A stretch of 64,000 bases of DNA from Methanothrix soehngenii GP6 (GTDB lineage: Archaea; Halobacteriota; Methanosarcinia; Methanotrichales; Methanotrichaceae): NCBI RefSeq assembly GCF_000204415.1, contig NC_015416.1, forward strand, positions 372,001 through 436,000, read 5' to 3'. The position numbers were made by a program, and so were the translations under genes. The notes below the pieces were generated by a model. It was not told where the DNA came from, made no database searches, and was given only the letters and a program-made list of their open reading frames with translations. How positions within the stretch are numbered: position 1 is the stretch's first letter; the number at the start of each line of letters is the position of its first letter. Shown here piece by piece: positions 25,806-34,548 of this stretch.

Positions 25806-27071
25806 TCACAATCGTTCCACCATCTCGGTAATTCTAAAGGATCCATTCAGAATCTCCTCTTTCAGCCTTTTTGCTAACCCCATCGCCCTTGCTCTATCCG
25901 ATTGGCGGAGCTGAATGGGAATTGTCCTCTCCCCCAGGCGGATGGCCCCCAGCCTCCCCTGGAATGCCCCGCCGCTGCACTGGGAGACGCACAGGCCGCA
26001 GTTGAAGCACTTTGTTTTATCGCGCAAAACCCGGCCATCCTCGATGCTTATCGCATTCATGGGACAGGCTGGCGCTGCAGTGCACCTGGTGCAGCCTTTG
26101 CACCTTTCCGGATCGAACTGTACCTCCAGGTCGACAGAATCCCAGACATCCCCGTAAGTCGACTTGCCGATCTTCTGGCGTACATTCACATCCATTATGG
26201 TGAGAGGGATATCCCTATCCTGAAGCAGTATGCTCCTTAAGATGTATTCATTCAGCACAGGGATTGGCACCGCCCAGGAACCTATGCACTCCGGGCCGGC
26301 TGAGGTCGCAAATCCGCCCATGTACTCCGGGTCCATATGGCGCATGTCCGCCATCCCGAGGAGGTTAGGCCTGGTGGGCATGGAGCGGGTCCCCGTCCCC
26401 ATCACAAATCCCTGCGCTCCATTGATGAGAATGCGGGTTCCAATGCCAATAGTTTCCAGGTGGGGATCATTCTTGATGGGATTGATCTGGCCGCATCCAG
26501 AGACCGTGGCTGCGGCAAAATGAGGCGGAAACTCCAGCCTGCTGAAGATGGTCTTCAGGGGGAGGCCTTTGGGATTGACGAAGGCCACATAGTTCTTGAA
26601 GGCATTGCGAGTGGAGAATATGCGGGCATAGGGGATCTCATCCAGGCAGATGTCCTTTTCCAGGAGGTCTCCATTTTCTGCCAGAACCTCCACCAGGACA
26701 TCCTTTCCTTCCACCAGCTCCCTTAAAAGGTGTCCTCCCCCGTAATCCGGCTGGCGTATGCTGTGCGCGGTGCCGTAGACCATCAGATCGATGATACCCA
26801 GTCGCTCATTGGGACACGGCCCTGGATAGGCAGGAACGCCGTTGATCCTGGCGCTGCTGGCGCGGATGAATGAGCCAGGGGCTGCCAGGGGAAAGGAGAG
26901 CACAGCATAGGTGCCGCTCATTATCGCCCGGGTGGCGGTGGTGACAACGTCCACATCCTTCAGGCCGATCTCTCCTTTCTCTTCTACCATCTCAGAGATC
27001 TCCTGCTGGGTGAGAACTGTTGCCTTTCCGCTCTTAATACTCCTTTTTATGTCCTCCACAGTTCGGCTCAT
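25806..27071 (-). CDS. Homocysteine biosynthesis protein: DUF39 with C-terminal 2x[4Fe-4S] ferredoxin
   Basis: About 421 residues from ATG 27071 (MSRTVEDIKRSIKSGKATVL); the open frame continues upstream to 27203 with atypical sequence. The DUF39 domain (1-340) has NGVPAYPGPCPNERLG, VSGCGQINPIKNDPHLETIG with the sulfur-carrying Cys, and GTGTRSMPTRPNLLGMADM. The C-terminal domain has CKGCTRCTAAPACP and CFNCGLCVSQCSGGAF, two 4Fe-4S sites. In methanogens this enzyme (MA1821 type) with a separate ferredoxin protein (MA1822) converts aspartate semialdehyde and sulfide to homocysteine; here both are one chain. Confidence 0.9.
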   Translation of the reverse strand: MSRTVEDIKRSIKSGKATVLTQQEISEMVEEKGEIGLKDVDVVTTATRAIMSGTYAVLSFPLAAPGSFIRASSARINGVPAYPGPCPNERLGIIDLMVYGTAHSIRQPDYGGGHLLRELVEGKDVLVEVLAENGDLLEKDICLDEIPYARIFSTRNAFKNYVAFVNPKGLPLKTIFSRLEFPPHFAAATVSGCGQINPIKNDPHLETIGIGTRILINGAQGFVMGTGTRSMPTRPNLLGMADMRHMDPEYMGGFATSAGPECIGSWAVPIPVLNEYILRSILLQDRDIPLTIMDVNVRQKIGKSTYGDVWDSVDLEVQFDPERCKGCTRCTAAPACPMNAISIEDGRVLRDKTKCFNCGLCVSQCSGGAFQGRLGAIRLGERTIPIQLRQSDRARAMGLAKRLKEEILNGSFRITEMVERL

Positions 27072-27385
27072 GGCTATCGCATTCAGCCCATCAGCATAAA
27101 GCAGCTGCGATCTATCTGGAAAAAAAGACGCCTTGCTAATCGTGATATTTTTCGCGGGGAGGGCCGGAGGGATGAGCCCTCCCCAAGGGCATAGTGATCC
27201 CACTCTCCTATACCAACAATATCCTTCTCCTGATAATTTAAAGCCCTATTTTTCATGTAGTTCTCATATTGAGATCACCTGAAAGAATTTCCCGCCCGCA
27301 TTCTGCCATAGTCTGGGTGACGGTCAGAGGAGATGTCGTCACCGTAAACCTCAAATCTTGGGACTCGGGCATGCTAATCATGGCC

Positions 27386-28294
27386 ATGAATGCGGAGCGT
27401 TTCATTGAGAACGCCATTGCAGAGATCAAGCGCGATATTAAGGGTCGCGCTATTATCGGTTTATCTGGGGGTGTAGACAGCTCGGTATGCGCTATGCTTG
27501 CTCATCGGGCATTGGGTGACCGGCTGGTTCCTGTCTATGTGGACTCCGGGCTGATGAGGCAGTCTGAGTCCGATCGAATTGAGGAGCTATTCAAGGATCT
27601 GGGCCTGGTGCGGGTCAATGCCCAGGACCGATTTCTAGAGGCTCTTAAAGGGGTTGTTGATCCTGAAGAGAAGAGGATGGTGGTGGGAGAGACATTCATC
27701 CGGGTCTTCGAGGAAGAGGCGCGCAGGATCGGCGGCGATTGCCTCATTCAGGGCACCATCTATCCAGACAGAATCGAATCGGACGGAGGCATCAAAGCCC
27801 ACCACAATGTAGGAGGCCTCCCCAGCCGGATCGAGTTCAAGAACATAGTTGAGCCTCTGCGCGACCTGTACAAGGACGAGGTTCGCCAGGTGGCAAGGGC
27901 TCTGAGCCTCTCCCCTGAGATCAGCGAAAGGATGCCTTTTCCCGGTCCTGGGCTGTCGGTCAGGATCGTAGGAGAGGTCACTCGGGACAAGCTGGATGTG
28001 GTCAGAAAGGCGAACGCCATTGTTGAGGAGGAGGTGGAAGAGTTTTCTCCCTGGCAGGCATTTGCCGCCATCCTGGGAATGGCGACCGGGGTCAAGGGAG
28101 ACAACCGGGTCTATGGATATGTGGTCGCCGTCCGGGCAGTCACCAGCCGCGATGCCATGACCGCAGAGGCGATGGAGCTTCCCTGGCAGGTCCTCAGACG
28201 CATCTCTGGCCGGATCACCGGGGAGATCCCGACAGTCTCCAGGGTGGTCTACGACCTGACCCCAAAACCGCCGGGCACTATAGAGTTTGAGTAA
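27386..28294 (+). CDS. guaA: GMP synthase, ATP-pyrophosphatase subunit (subunit B)
   Basis: 302 residues from ATG 27386 ([20 protein letters not shown]); in-frame ATGs at 27371 and 27380 are also possible. [19 protein letters not shown] is the PP-loop, and [17 protein letters not shown] and [17 protein letters not shown] are the dimerisation/XMP-binding C-terminal motifs. It aminates XMP to GMP. Archaea commonly encode the glutaminase as a separate subunit A; that is not in the window. Confidence 0.95.
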   Translation: MNAERFIENAIAEIKRDIKGRAIIGLSGGVDSSVCAMLAHRALGDRLVPVYVDSGLMRQSESDRIEELFKDLGLVRVNAQDRFLEALKGVVDPEEKRMVVGETFIRVFEEEARRIGGDCLIQGTIYPDRIESDGGIKAHHNVGGLPSRIEFKNIVEPLRDLYKDEVRQVARALSLSPEISERMPFPGPGLSVRIVGEVTRDKLDVVRKANAIVEEEVEEFSPWQAFAAILGMATGVKGDNRVYGYVVAVRAVTSRDAMTAEAMELPWQVLRRISGRITGEIPTVSRVVYDLTPKPPGTIEFE

Positions 28295-28313
28295 TCGAGC
28301 CTTAAGGAACGCT

Positions 28314-28622
28314 CTATTTCAGGCTCATAAGGGGATAGCACCTCTCCCGGTCGTACTCCAGCCGGGCGGAGATCACCTCCCCTTCATATTCTATCTCCAC
28401 CAGGGCCCAGATCATCCTCCCTTCCAGCTCGCCGTAGCCGAAGACATTTTCAGAGAGCATATCCCGGTCTATCCTCACCTCGACCCTCCGCACATAAGGC
28501 TGAAGGGAGATACTCTCTTCGATGGCCTTCTCAAGGCTGGATGCTGTCCTCATTCCCACTGGCGAGCCCACGAACTGGTGATAGAGTGCTCCCAGCTTTA
28601 TTCCTGCCTCAAAGGCTGCTAT
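28314..28622 (-). CDS. mptD: Archaeal dihydroneopterin aldolase (MptD, DUF372) with no conventional start codon
   Basis: Conserved sequence begins before the first in-frame GTG (28571): the bases read AAFEAGIKLGALYHQF, then VGSPVGMRTASSLEKAIEE, VRRVEVRIDRDMLSENVFGYGEL and a C-terminal RCYPLM. This matches the DUF372 dihydroneopterin aldolase of tetrahydromethanopterin synthesis. Upstream of 28571 I find no in-frame ATG, GTG or TTG. An ATA at 28622 overlaps the pssA stop as ATAG, mimicking the usual ATGA coupling, so I place the start there tentatively. About 102 residues. Last gene of the artA-asd-pssA-mptD run. Confidence 0.8.
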   Translation of the reverse strand: MAAFEAGIKLGALYHQFVGSPVGMRTASSLEKAIEESISLQPYVRRVEVRIDRDMLSENVFGYGELEGRMIWALVEIEYEGEVISARLEYDRERCYPLMSLK

Positions 28623-29290
28623 TTCCCTTTTTGTAGGCGTGAAATCACCACCGGACTTAACAAATACATGATTATCAGAGCGCCCAACAGGATCGCGGTA
28701 TAAATGGTATTGCTCTGAAAAAAGACCGCCCAGGCGGCAGCAATGGTGAAGAAGCCCAATATAGACAGGACTCTCTTGTCCCTTATCTTGGGATATGGTA
28801 TGCTGCTTATCATGAGCAAAGCCAAAATGAGCATGAGTGTAACGGCAAGCCCAGGCCGCCCCAATAGGACGCTGGCTGATAGAGCCATGCCTGCAGCAGG
28901 AATGGGCAGGCCCTCGAAGAGCTGATCGCTCTTGTTTGAGATATTGAACCTGGCCAGGCGGAGGGCTCCACAGATGACAAAGAAGATCGCTGCCGGCCAG
29001 ATCAGGAAGGGGAGGCTGAATGCCTGAACAACAAGAAAGGCCGGCGCTACACCAAAGGACACCAGGTCTGCCAGGGAGTCCAGGTTAGCTCCCAGGGGAC
29101 CGGATCCCCTCTTTCTGGCTACAAATCCGTCCAGTCCATCTGCTATCGCTGCTAATATTATGAGAACGACTGCTACCTTTAAGATATCCAAAGATTGTGA
29201 TTCGCAGATGACGAGGATGGCAGCAAATCCCAGAGCGATGTTCAACATGGTGAACAGGTCTGGCGGCCGGAGTGCGCGCAGGATATTCAT
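28619..29290 (-). CDS. pssA: CDP-archaeol--L-serine transferase (archaetidylserine synthase)
   Basis: 223 residues from ATG 29290 (MNILRALRPPDLFTMLNIAL), overlapping the asd stop as ATGA. The CDP-alcohol phosphotransferase signature D-G-x2-A-R-x8-G-x3-D-x3-D is present as ADGLDGFVARKRGSGPLGAN followed by LDSLAD. Seven or so membrane segments. It makes archaetidylserine, which the next gene's enzyme decarboxylates. In haloarchaea, PssA and PssD are needed for archaeosortase-dependent lipid anchoring, which matches their linkage to artA here. Confidence 0.92.
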   Translation of the reverse strand: MNILRALRPPDLFTMLNIALGFAAILVICESQSLDILKVAVVLIILAAIADGLDGFVARKRGSGPLGANLDSLADLVSFGVAPAFLVVQAFSLPFLIWPAAIFFVICGALRLARFNISNKSDQLFEGLPIPAAGMALSASVLLGRPGLAVTLMLILALLMISSIPYPKIRDKRVLSILGFFTIAAAWAVFFQSNTIYTAILLGALIIMYLLSPVVISRLQKGK

Positions 29291-29952
29291 GAAGTGACTC
29301 CTGGTGACCCAGAAGAGACTAGAACTCCTGATGAACCTGATGCCACTGGAACTCCTGGCAGCTCCGAGTTGCACTTGATGGCAAGAACCGTCTTCCCCGC
29401 CCGGACGCTATCTCCAATGGCCACTTGCAGCTTGTATCCCCTGGGAATGGTGGTCTCCACCCGCGAGCCAAAGCGGATCATGCCTATCCTCTCCCCCCGG
29501 AGGACGTGATCTCCGGGTTTGACATAACAGATGATCTCTCTTACAAAGGTCCCGGTGATCTGGCACAGCTGAATCTCTCCGTCCTCGGTATCGATTCTAA
29601 TTCTGTTTTGCTGGTTTTGGCACGAGCGGTTTAGAAAGGCTGGGAGGTGAGTGCCTTTCCTTTGCTCCACACTGATTATCGTCCCATCTAAAGGCGACCG
29701 GTTAACGTGCACATCGCCGAAGCCCATGAATACGGTGACCTTCTCAGGGGTGGCCTGAATGATCCTTCCGTCTGCTGGAGAGAGCATACCCTCGCTTTGC
29801 GGCAGACGGTCTGGGTCCCGGTGAAAGAATATCATGAACAGCAAACCCATAAAAGCGGCAGCCGATATGTACCAGTTCCCGGCAGCGGCCAGGGCAGCGG
29901 TCAGGATAATGGGCACCGATATCCATCCGCGGGAGTCTTTTGCCAGCTTCAA
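29287..29952 (-). CDS. asd: Archaetidylserine decarboxylase (phosphatidylserine decarboxylase family)
   Basis: 221 residues, the short soluble/one-anchor form. IGMIRFGSRVETTIPRGYKL holds the G-S self-cleavage site that yields the pyruvoyl cofactor; SPADGRIIQ is the conserved N-terminal block. It converts archaetidylserine to archaetidylethanolamine. The last ~20 residues (VPVASGSSGVLVSSGSPGV) are a low-complexity Ser/Gly/Val tail not typical of the family. ATGA overlaps on both sides (with artA and pssA) indicate tight coupling. Confidence 0.93.
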   Translation of the reverse strand: MKLAKDSRGWISVPIILTAALAAAGNWYISAAAFMGLLFMIFFHRDPDRLPQSEGMLSPADGRIIQATPEKVTVFMGFGDVHVNRSPLDGTIISVEQRKGTHLPAFLNRSCQNQQNRIRIDTEDGEIQLCQITGTFVREIICYVKPGDHVLRGERIGMIRFGSRVETTIPRGYKLQVAIGDSVRAGKTVLAIKCNSELPGVPVASGSSGVLVSSGSPGVTS

Positions 29953-30728
29953 GCGGCATCTCCTCTGGGGTGTCTTATGTCCGCTGCCAGCTCATCTATG
30001 ATCGAGAGGAGTTCGGGGAGGAGCAGGAATATCATATAGGATATCAGCAAGAGAGCAGCAACAGATCCTATCTTGGCGATCAGATTATGGGCAACCTCAA
30101 AGCTTGCGCTTCCAAACCAGCTCCAGCCGTAGGCCATGATCACGAATCCATTTCTCACTAGGTTCAGGATATAGATGGAGATGATAGAGACCACAAGAGC
30201 TGCCGCCCTCCGGCCGATTGGTGCTCGGACGGATATGATGAGTCCTGAAAAGAGGGCGATGCTCTCAATGGCGGTGCAGGCGAGGATGATCTCCACCGAC
30301 CTACCGTTCAGAGTCATGATATTCCAGCCGGGCATGACCACCGGAACAGATAGAGCCTGAAGGGCTTGCACAGTCATGAGGGTGGTAAACCCTATCAGTG
30401 CCTCTCTCAGGGGCTCGATCTCGGCGAATGGAAAATAGACCATTCCGCATACTGCAGCGGCATAGCTTGCCCAGAGCTGGGCTTTGGAGGGGCCGCTCCT
30501 TCTAGTCATTATCCAGGCCATATAAAAGCACATGAGACCGGCAGCAGTGAAGAGGATGGCATTGAAGTAGTCATTGATGGCCAGATAGTGCCCGGGCTGA
30601 GCCAGCCAGAATACGCCAAATAGGAGCCATCCGGACAGGGCGATGAGGCTCTTTTTGGTCAGGGATGATACAAGCAGCAGAAGCAAGCTGATCCAGAGCA
30701 GATAAGAAGCCAGCCAGTCCAACATCAT
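29949..30728 (-). CDS. artA: Archaeosortase A
   Basis: 259 residues, about eight membrane helices. The exosortase/archaeosortase catalytic triad is clear: ILACTAIESIALFSG (Cys ~151), NLVRNGFVI (Arg ~192) and EVAHNLIAKIGS (His ~214). ACTAIESIALF is characteristic of the ArtA branch. The enzyme cleaves the C-terminal PGF-CTERM helix of surface proteins and joins them to a lipid. It heads an operon with the archaetidylserine synthase and decarboxylase genes. No PGF-CTERM tail is seen in any protein encoded in this window, so its substrates lie elsewhere. Confidence 0.93.
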   Translation of the reverse strand: MMLDWLASYLLWISLLLLLVSSLTKKSLIALSGWLLFGVFWLAQPGHYLAINDYFNAILFTAAGLMCFYMAWIMTRRSGPSKAQLWASYAAAVCGMVYFPFAEIEPLREALIGFTTLMTVQALQALSVPVVMPGWNIMTLNGRSVEIILACTAIESIALFSGLIISVRAPIGRRAAALVVSIISIYILNLVRNGFVIMAYGWSWFGSASFEVAHNLIAKIGSVAALLLISYMIFLLLPELLSIIDELAADIRHPRGDAA

Positions 30729-30832
30729 TCACCTAAGAAGTACCACAGGTTTATTTAGCATTATCTACTTACATCGCGATGATATGAACTTGGTGGGGGC
30801 TGGATTCACACCATTTATGGGTTTGGTTGATC

Positions 30833-33800
30833 ATGGATCGAAATGCTTTTATTTTATTTTCTGCAGCGAGCGTGCTTCTCCTGGCCGTGGCCGGAGCGCA
30901 GATAGCCGAAGCAGGGTCATCTGATGCCGTCGGAAAGATAGATGCTGATCTGGCAGAGATGCTCGGTGGTGCGGGAGAGGAGAGGATACCTGTGATTGTG
31001 ATGCTGAAGGGCACCGAGGCTCTGGATATTGACGGCTTCGATGTCAAGTACAGCTATCAGCTCATCCCCGGCCTGGCTGGAGAGGCAAGCAGCACTACCA
31101 TCCGAGAGATGGCAGAGAGCGATAGAGTATCCGCTATCTATTTCGATGATCCTGCGAAGATATCGGCACCAGTCGAGGATATCGCATCTGCACCGGATAA
31201 TGCTCTGGTTTATGATAACTCTTCCGTCGATGGGCAGGATAACGATTCTGATGGCCCATCAGATGGTTACATCTCTCCCGCCCGGATCATCAAAGCGGAT
31301 AAGCTCTGGGAGATGGGGATCGATGGCCGGGGGATAAACGTTGCGGTGATCGATTCAGGCATCGACAAGAATCATCCCGATCTGATCGGCAAGGTGATCG
31401 CTGAGAAGAACTTCCTGGCCAATGAGATCACAGCAGACGATCTTTTGGGCCATGGCACAATGATCGCCGGGATCATCGCCGGCTCAGGTGCCAGCTCGGG
31501 CGGAAGATATGTGGGAATTGCCCCCGGGGCGAGCCTGATCAATGTCAAGGTGATCGACCAGAATGGCGATGGCAGGGTATCGGATATCATCGCCGGCATT
31601 GAGTGGGCCATCTACAATGGCGCTGATGTTCTGAGCCTCAGCCTGGGAGGGATAAACCTGGGCGAGACCAATCCCCCCATAACCATGGCCGCAGATAATG
31701 CCGCGGATCAGGGTGTGGTGGTATGTGTGGCTGCGGGAAACCGCAACAGCACTGAGAACGAGAATCAGCTGTCGGGAGCATCGTCCAGCCAGCTTCGAGG
31801 CTCTCCTGTCGAGCTCTCCCAGACGGAAGAGAGCAGCGGCAAGGACGTCTATTTCCTGTTTGTGCCCATCGTCTTCGCCCTGCCTCCGGGGCTGATAGAC
31901 TCGCCAGGCGACGGGGTGAATGTCATCACCCTGGGTTCAACCGATGCCGCGGGGCATATGGCCAGCTTCTCCGGTTCCGGGCCGACCAGGGACGACAGGA
32001 TCAAGCCGGATGTCGTCGCTCCGGGAATGGATATCATCTCCACAGTGCCCGCTGGCCTTGAGGGGCCGGAGTATGTTGATACTTATTATGCCCGGGAATC
32101 GGGGACAAGCCTCTCCACGCCCATTGCCGCAGGTCTCGCTGCCCTTCTCTTGCAGGAGTGGAGCAACCTAACTCCCGCAGGGATCAAGGGGGCGATGACC
32201 AGGGGAGCGGCCAAGCTCAATAACACCCATGGGGTGGCTTACGAGGCATACTATCAGGGAACTGGCCTGTTGGATGCTCTACATTCCTATCAGCTCCTGG
32301 AGGAGCTGGGAGATGGGATGAGCGGCGTTGTGCCTGATCTGTGGAAGCCGGGTCGGTGGGCATATCTGCCCTCAGGAGAAGGAGTCTATGTGGGCCTGGA
32401 TACAGGAGCAGACCGGCCGCAGAAGAAGATCTATGCCCTTGCCCCTGGAGACCGCGACTGGAATACCAGGTTCGTGTTCTTCAGCAACCGGGAGAGAGAT
32501 GGGATTTCCCTCTCCGCTCAGGGGGAGATAGCAGATTGGGTCAGCCTGCAGGCCCTTCCTGAGCATATATCATCCAACAGTCAGCATGTCTTTGCCGCAT
32601 CCATCCAGGTGCCGGAAGATGCGGATCCTGGAGATTATTCCGGGTCGCTTGATATCACCGACTCCGGAGAGACGGTCCTTGAGATACCGGTCAGCCTGAC
32701 GGTGGCAGAGCCCCTATCCATCTCCCTGGGAAAAGGAGGGAATTCCGGAAGCCTGACCGGGAACCAGTGGGATTACTATTATCTGGATTTGCCGGTGGGA
32801 TCGAGGGGGATTGAGGTCAGGCTGGACTGGAACTCCGAATCGGATTCCATTGATGCTGATCGAACTGATTCCAACTCAACGGCTTTTAGCTCCACCAACG
32901 CCAGCTCCACGGACCTTGGCTCCAGCCTGGACCTGTTCCTAATATCCCCCACCAGCGAGTACTATGCCGGAGGGCCGGAGGGCAGCTCCAAGAGGGTAGC
33001 AATCGAGAGCCCGCCTTCGGGAAGGTGGCTCGTGGCCGTGTATAGCGAGAATGCATCCGTTAATGCCAGCTATACCCTCCAGGTGGAGCAGGAGATGATA
33101 GAGCCCACTCCCAAGCGGTGGCACATAGACTCCGCCAATCCGGGAACGAATGCCAGCATCGAAATCCTGCTGGAGAATAGAGGTCTGGCGATGGAGAATC
33201 TGAGCTATGCGGCAGTTATCGAGAACGAAAGCCTGGTGGAGTATGAGGGCAGAGTGGGATTGAAGCAGATCTGGAACCAGACGGTGAATGTAACCGATGA
33301 GACCATAAGGCTCTCTGCAGAGCTTGCCACCATTGAGGGCAGCAGATACAGCGAGGTGGCCCTGGTCTTTGAGGATCCCGATGGAATGGCAAGCGAGGAG
33401 CATGCGGATTTGGGGTCGGGATATCTCGGTCCGGTGGAGGTCTCCAATCCCCAAGCTGGCAGGTGGGCGATCAACGTCTATGGGTATAATGTCCCCGAAA
33501 CCGGCCAGCCCTTCAGGCTCACTGTCAAACAATACAAAGAGGAGCCCTGGAGCTGGATCAGCATCAGCGGCCCTGACCGGCTGGAGGCAGGCAGCAACCA
33601 AACCCTAAGGGCCAGCCTTGCCTTGCCCCAGAATCCTGCCCAACACCAGCTGCAGGGATACTTAAAGATCTGGGCTAACAATAGCAGCATCCAGATCCCG
33701 GTGAGCATCTCGCTGGCCGGATCAGGGCTTGTCGGCCTGAGCTCGGAAAAGGTGCTGGACGAGGATGAAGATGGCAAGCATGACCAGCTGGTTTTGGGAT

Positions 33801-34540
33801 TCGGGGTGAATGTCACCATTCCAGGAAATTTCAGGCTGAATGGGGTGGTGAACGATTGCCTTGGGAATAGGATCGATGTGATAGATCAGAGCCAGAGGCT
33901 GGATGAGGATGGAGTTATCCATGTCAACGTCAGCGGCACCGATATCTGGAGAGCGGCCAAGTGCGGCCCCATCAGAATCGAGAACCTGGTCCTCTACGAT
34001 AATACTGGCAACTACCTTGATCGCTATGAAGAGGATATCCGCATAGATCGTGATCCCAAAGAGTTCCAGGCGCCTCCTGCCTACATCAGCGGATTTGTCA
34101 ATCAGACCACTATGGAGGTCATAGCCGTTGGGGTCAACCTATCGGTGACAAAGCCGGGAACCTATCGGATCGATGGGTTCATCCTGGATGATTCCGGGAA
34201 GGAGATCGGATACGAGAAGGTTGAAGAACGCCTTAATCCGGGCAACCACACCCTCAGCCTCGAGTTCAGTCCCTCAGATTTTATTATCCTGGAGGAGGTC
34301 TCCCGGGTTCGGCTGGTTGATCTGGTTCTGACCTCTGACGGGGAGGAGCTGGAGAATAGAGACCTGGCCTGGACCTCAGAGGAGATGGACCCCCTAGCAT
34401 TTAGAGCGGTGCCTGGGTCTGGGGAGGCCATGGCATCTCAGGAGTCGGTGGTCCCAGCAGGCTCTGACTCTAATCTTCCCTTTCCGGCAGCAGAGGGAGC
34501 GGTATTGAGACGGGAAAATGGTACGGTGGTCATATCCTGA
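30833..34540 (+). CDS. Large secreted subtilisin-like serine protease (S8)
   Basis: About 1235 residues. A signal peptide (VLLLAVAGAQIAEA) and an I9-like propeptide (IPVIVMLKG...) precede the catalytic domain: NVAVIDSGID (Asp ~174), GHGTMIAGIIAG (His ~207) and ESGTSLSTPIAAG (Ser ~426). The region after ~520 holds beta-sandwich domains, including two PPC-like parts near 680-770 and 850-920, and a dockerin-like acidic DEDEDGKHDQL near 980. No transmembrane or PGF-CTERM anchor is seen at the C-terminus (GTVVIS). An insertion at 305-345 is rich in Ser/Gln. Probably an extracellular protease or surface-protein processor. Confidence 0.92.
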   Translation: MDRNAFILFSAASVLLLAVAGAQIAEAGSSDAVGKIDADLAEMLGGAGEERIPVIVMLKGTEALDIDGFDVKYSYQLIPGLAGEASSTTIREMAESDRVSAIYFDDPAKISAPVEDIASAPDNALVYDNSSVDGQDNDSDGPSDGYISPARIIKADKLWEMGIDGRGINVAVIDSGIDKNHPDLIGKVIAEKNFLANEITADDLLGHGTMIAGIIAGSGASSGGRYVGIAPGASLINVKVIDQNGDGRVSDIIAGIEWAIYNGADVLSLSLGGINLGETNPPITMAADNAADQGVVVCVAAGNRNSTENENQLSGASSSQLRGSPVELSQTEESSGKDVYFLFVPIVFALPPGLIDSPGDGVNVITLGSTDAAGHMASFSGSGPTRDDRIKPDVVAPGMDIISTVPAGLEGPEYVDTYYARESGTSLSTPIAAGLAALLLQEWSNLTPAGIKGAMTRGAAKLNNTHGVAYEAYYQGTGLLDALHSYQLLEELGDGMSGVVPDLWKPGRWAYLPSGEGVYVGLDTGADRPQKKIYALAPGDRDWNTRFVFFSNRERDGISLSAQGEIADWVSLQALPEHISSNSQHVFAASIQVPEDADPGDYSGSLDITDSGETVLEIPVSLTVAEPLSISLGKGGNSGSLTGNQWDYYYLDLPVGSRGIEVRLDWNSESDSIDADRTDSNSTAFSSTNASSTDLGSSLDLFLISPTSEYYAGGPEGSSKRVAIESPPSGRWLVAVYSENASVNASYTLQVEQEMIEPTPKRWHIDSANPGTNASIEILLENRGLAMENLSYAAVIENESLVEYEGRVGLKQIWNQTVNVTDETIRLSAELATIEGSRYSEVALVFEDPDGMASEEHADLGSGYLGPVEVSNPQAGRWAINVYGYNVPETGQPFRLTVKQYKEEPWSWISISGPDRLEAGSNQTLRASLALPQNPAQHQLQGYLKIWANNSSIQIPVSISLAGSGLVGLSSEKVLDEDEDGKHDQLVLGFGVNVTIPGNFRLNGVVNDCLGNRIDVIDQSQRLDEDGVIHVNVSGTDIWRAAKCGPIRIENLVLYDNTGNYLDRYEEDIRIDRDPKEFQAPPAYISGFVNQTTMEVIAVGVNLSVTKPGTYRIDGFILDDSGKEIGYEKVEERLNPGNHTLSLEFSPSDFIILEEVSRVRLVDLVLTSDGEELENRDLAWTSEEMDPLAFRAVPGSGEAMASQESVVPAGSDSNLPFPAAEGAVLRRENGTVVIS

Positions 34541-34548
34541 TACCTTAA

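Noticed and set aside
27072-27203. 44-residue N-terminal extension of the DUF39 protein
   Set aside because: It is not like the family's start, and an ATG at 27071 gives the expected N-terminus.
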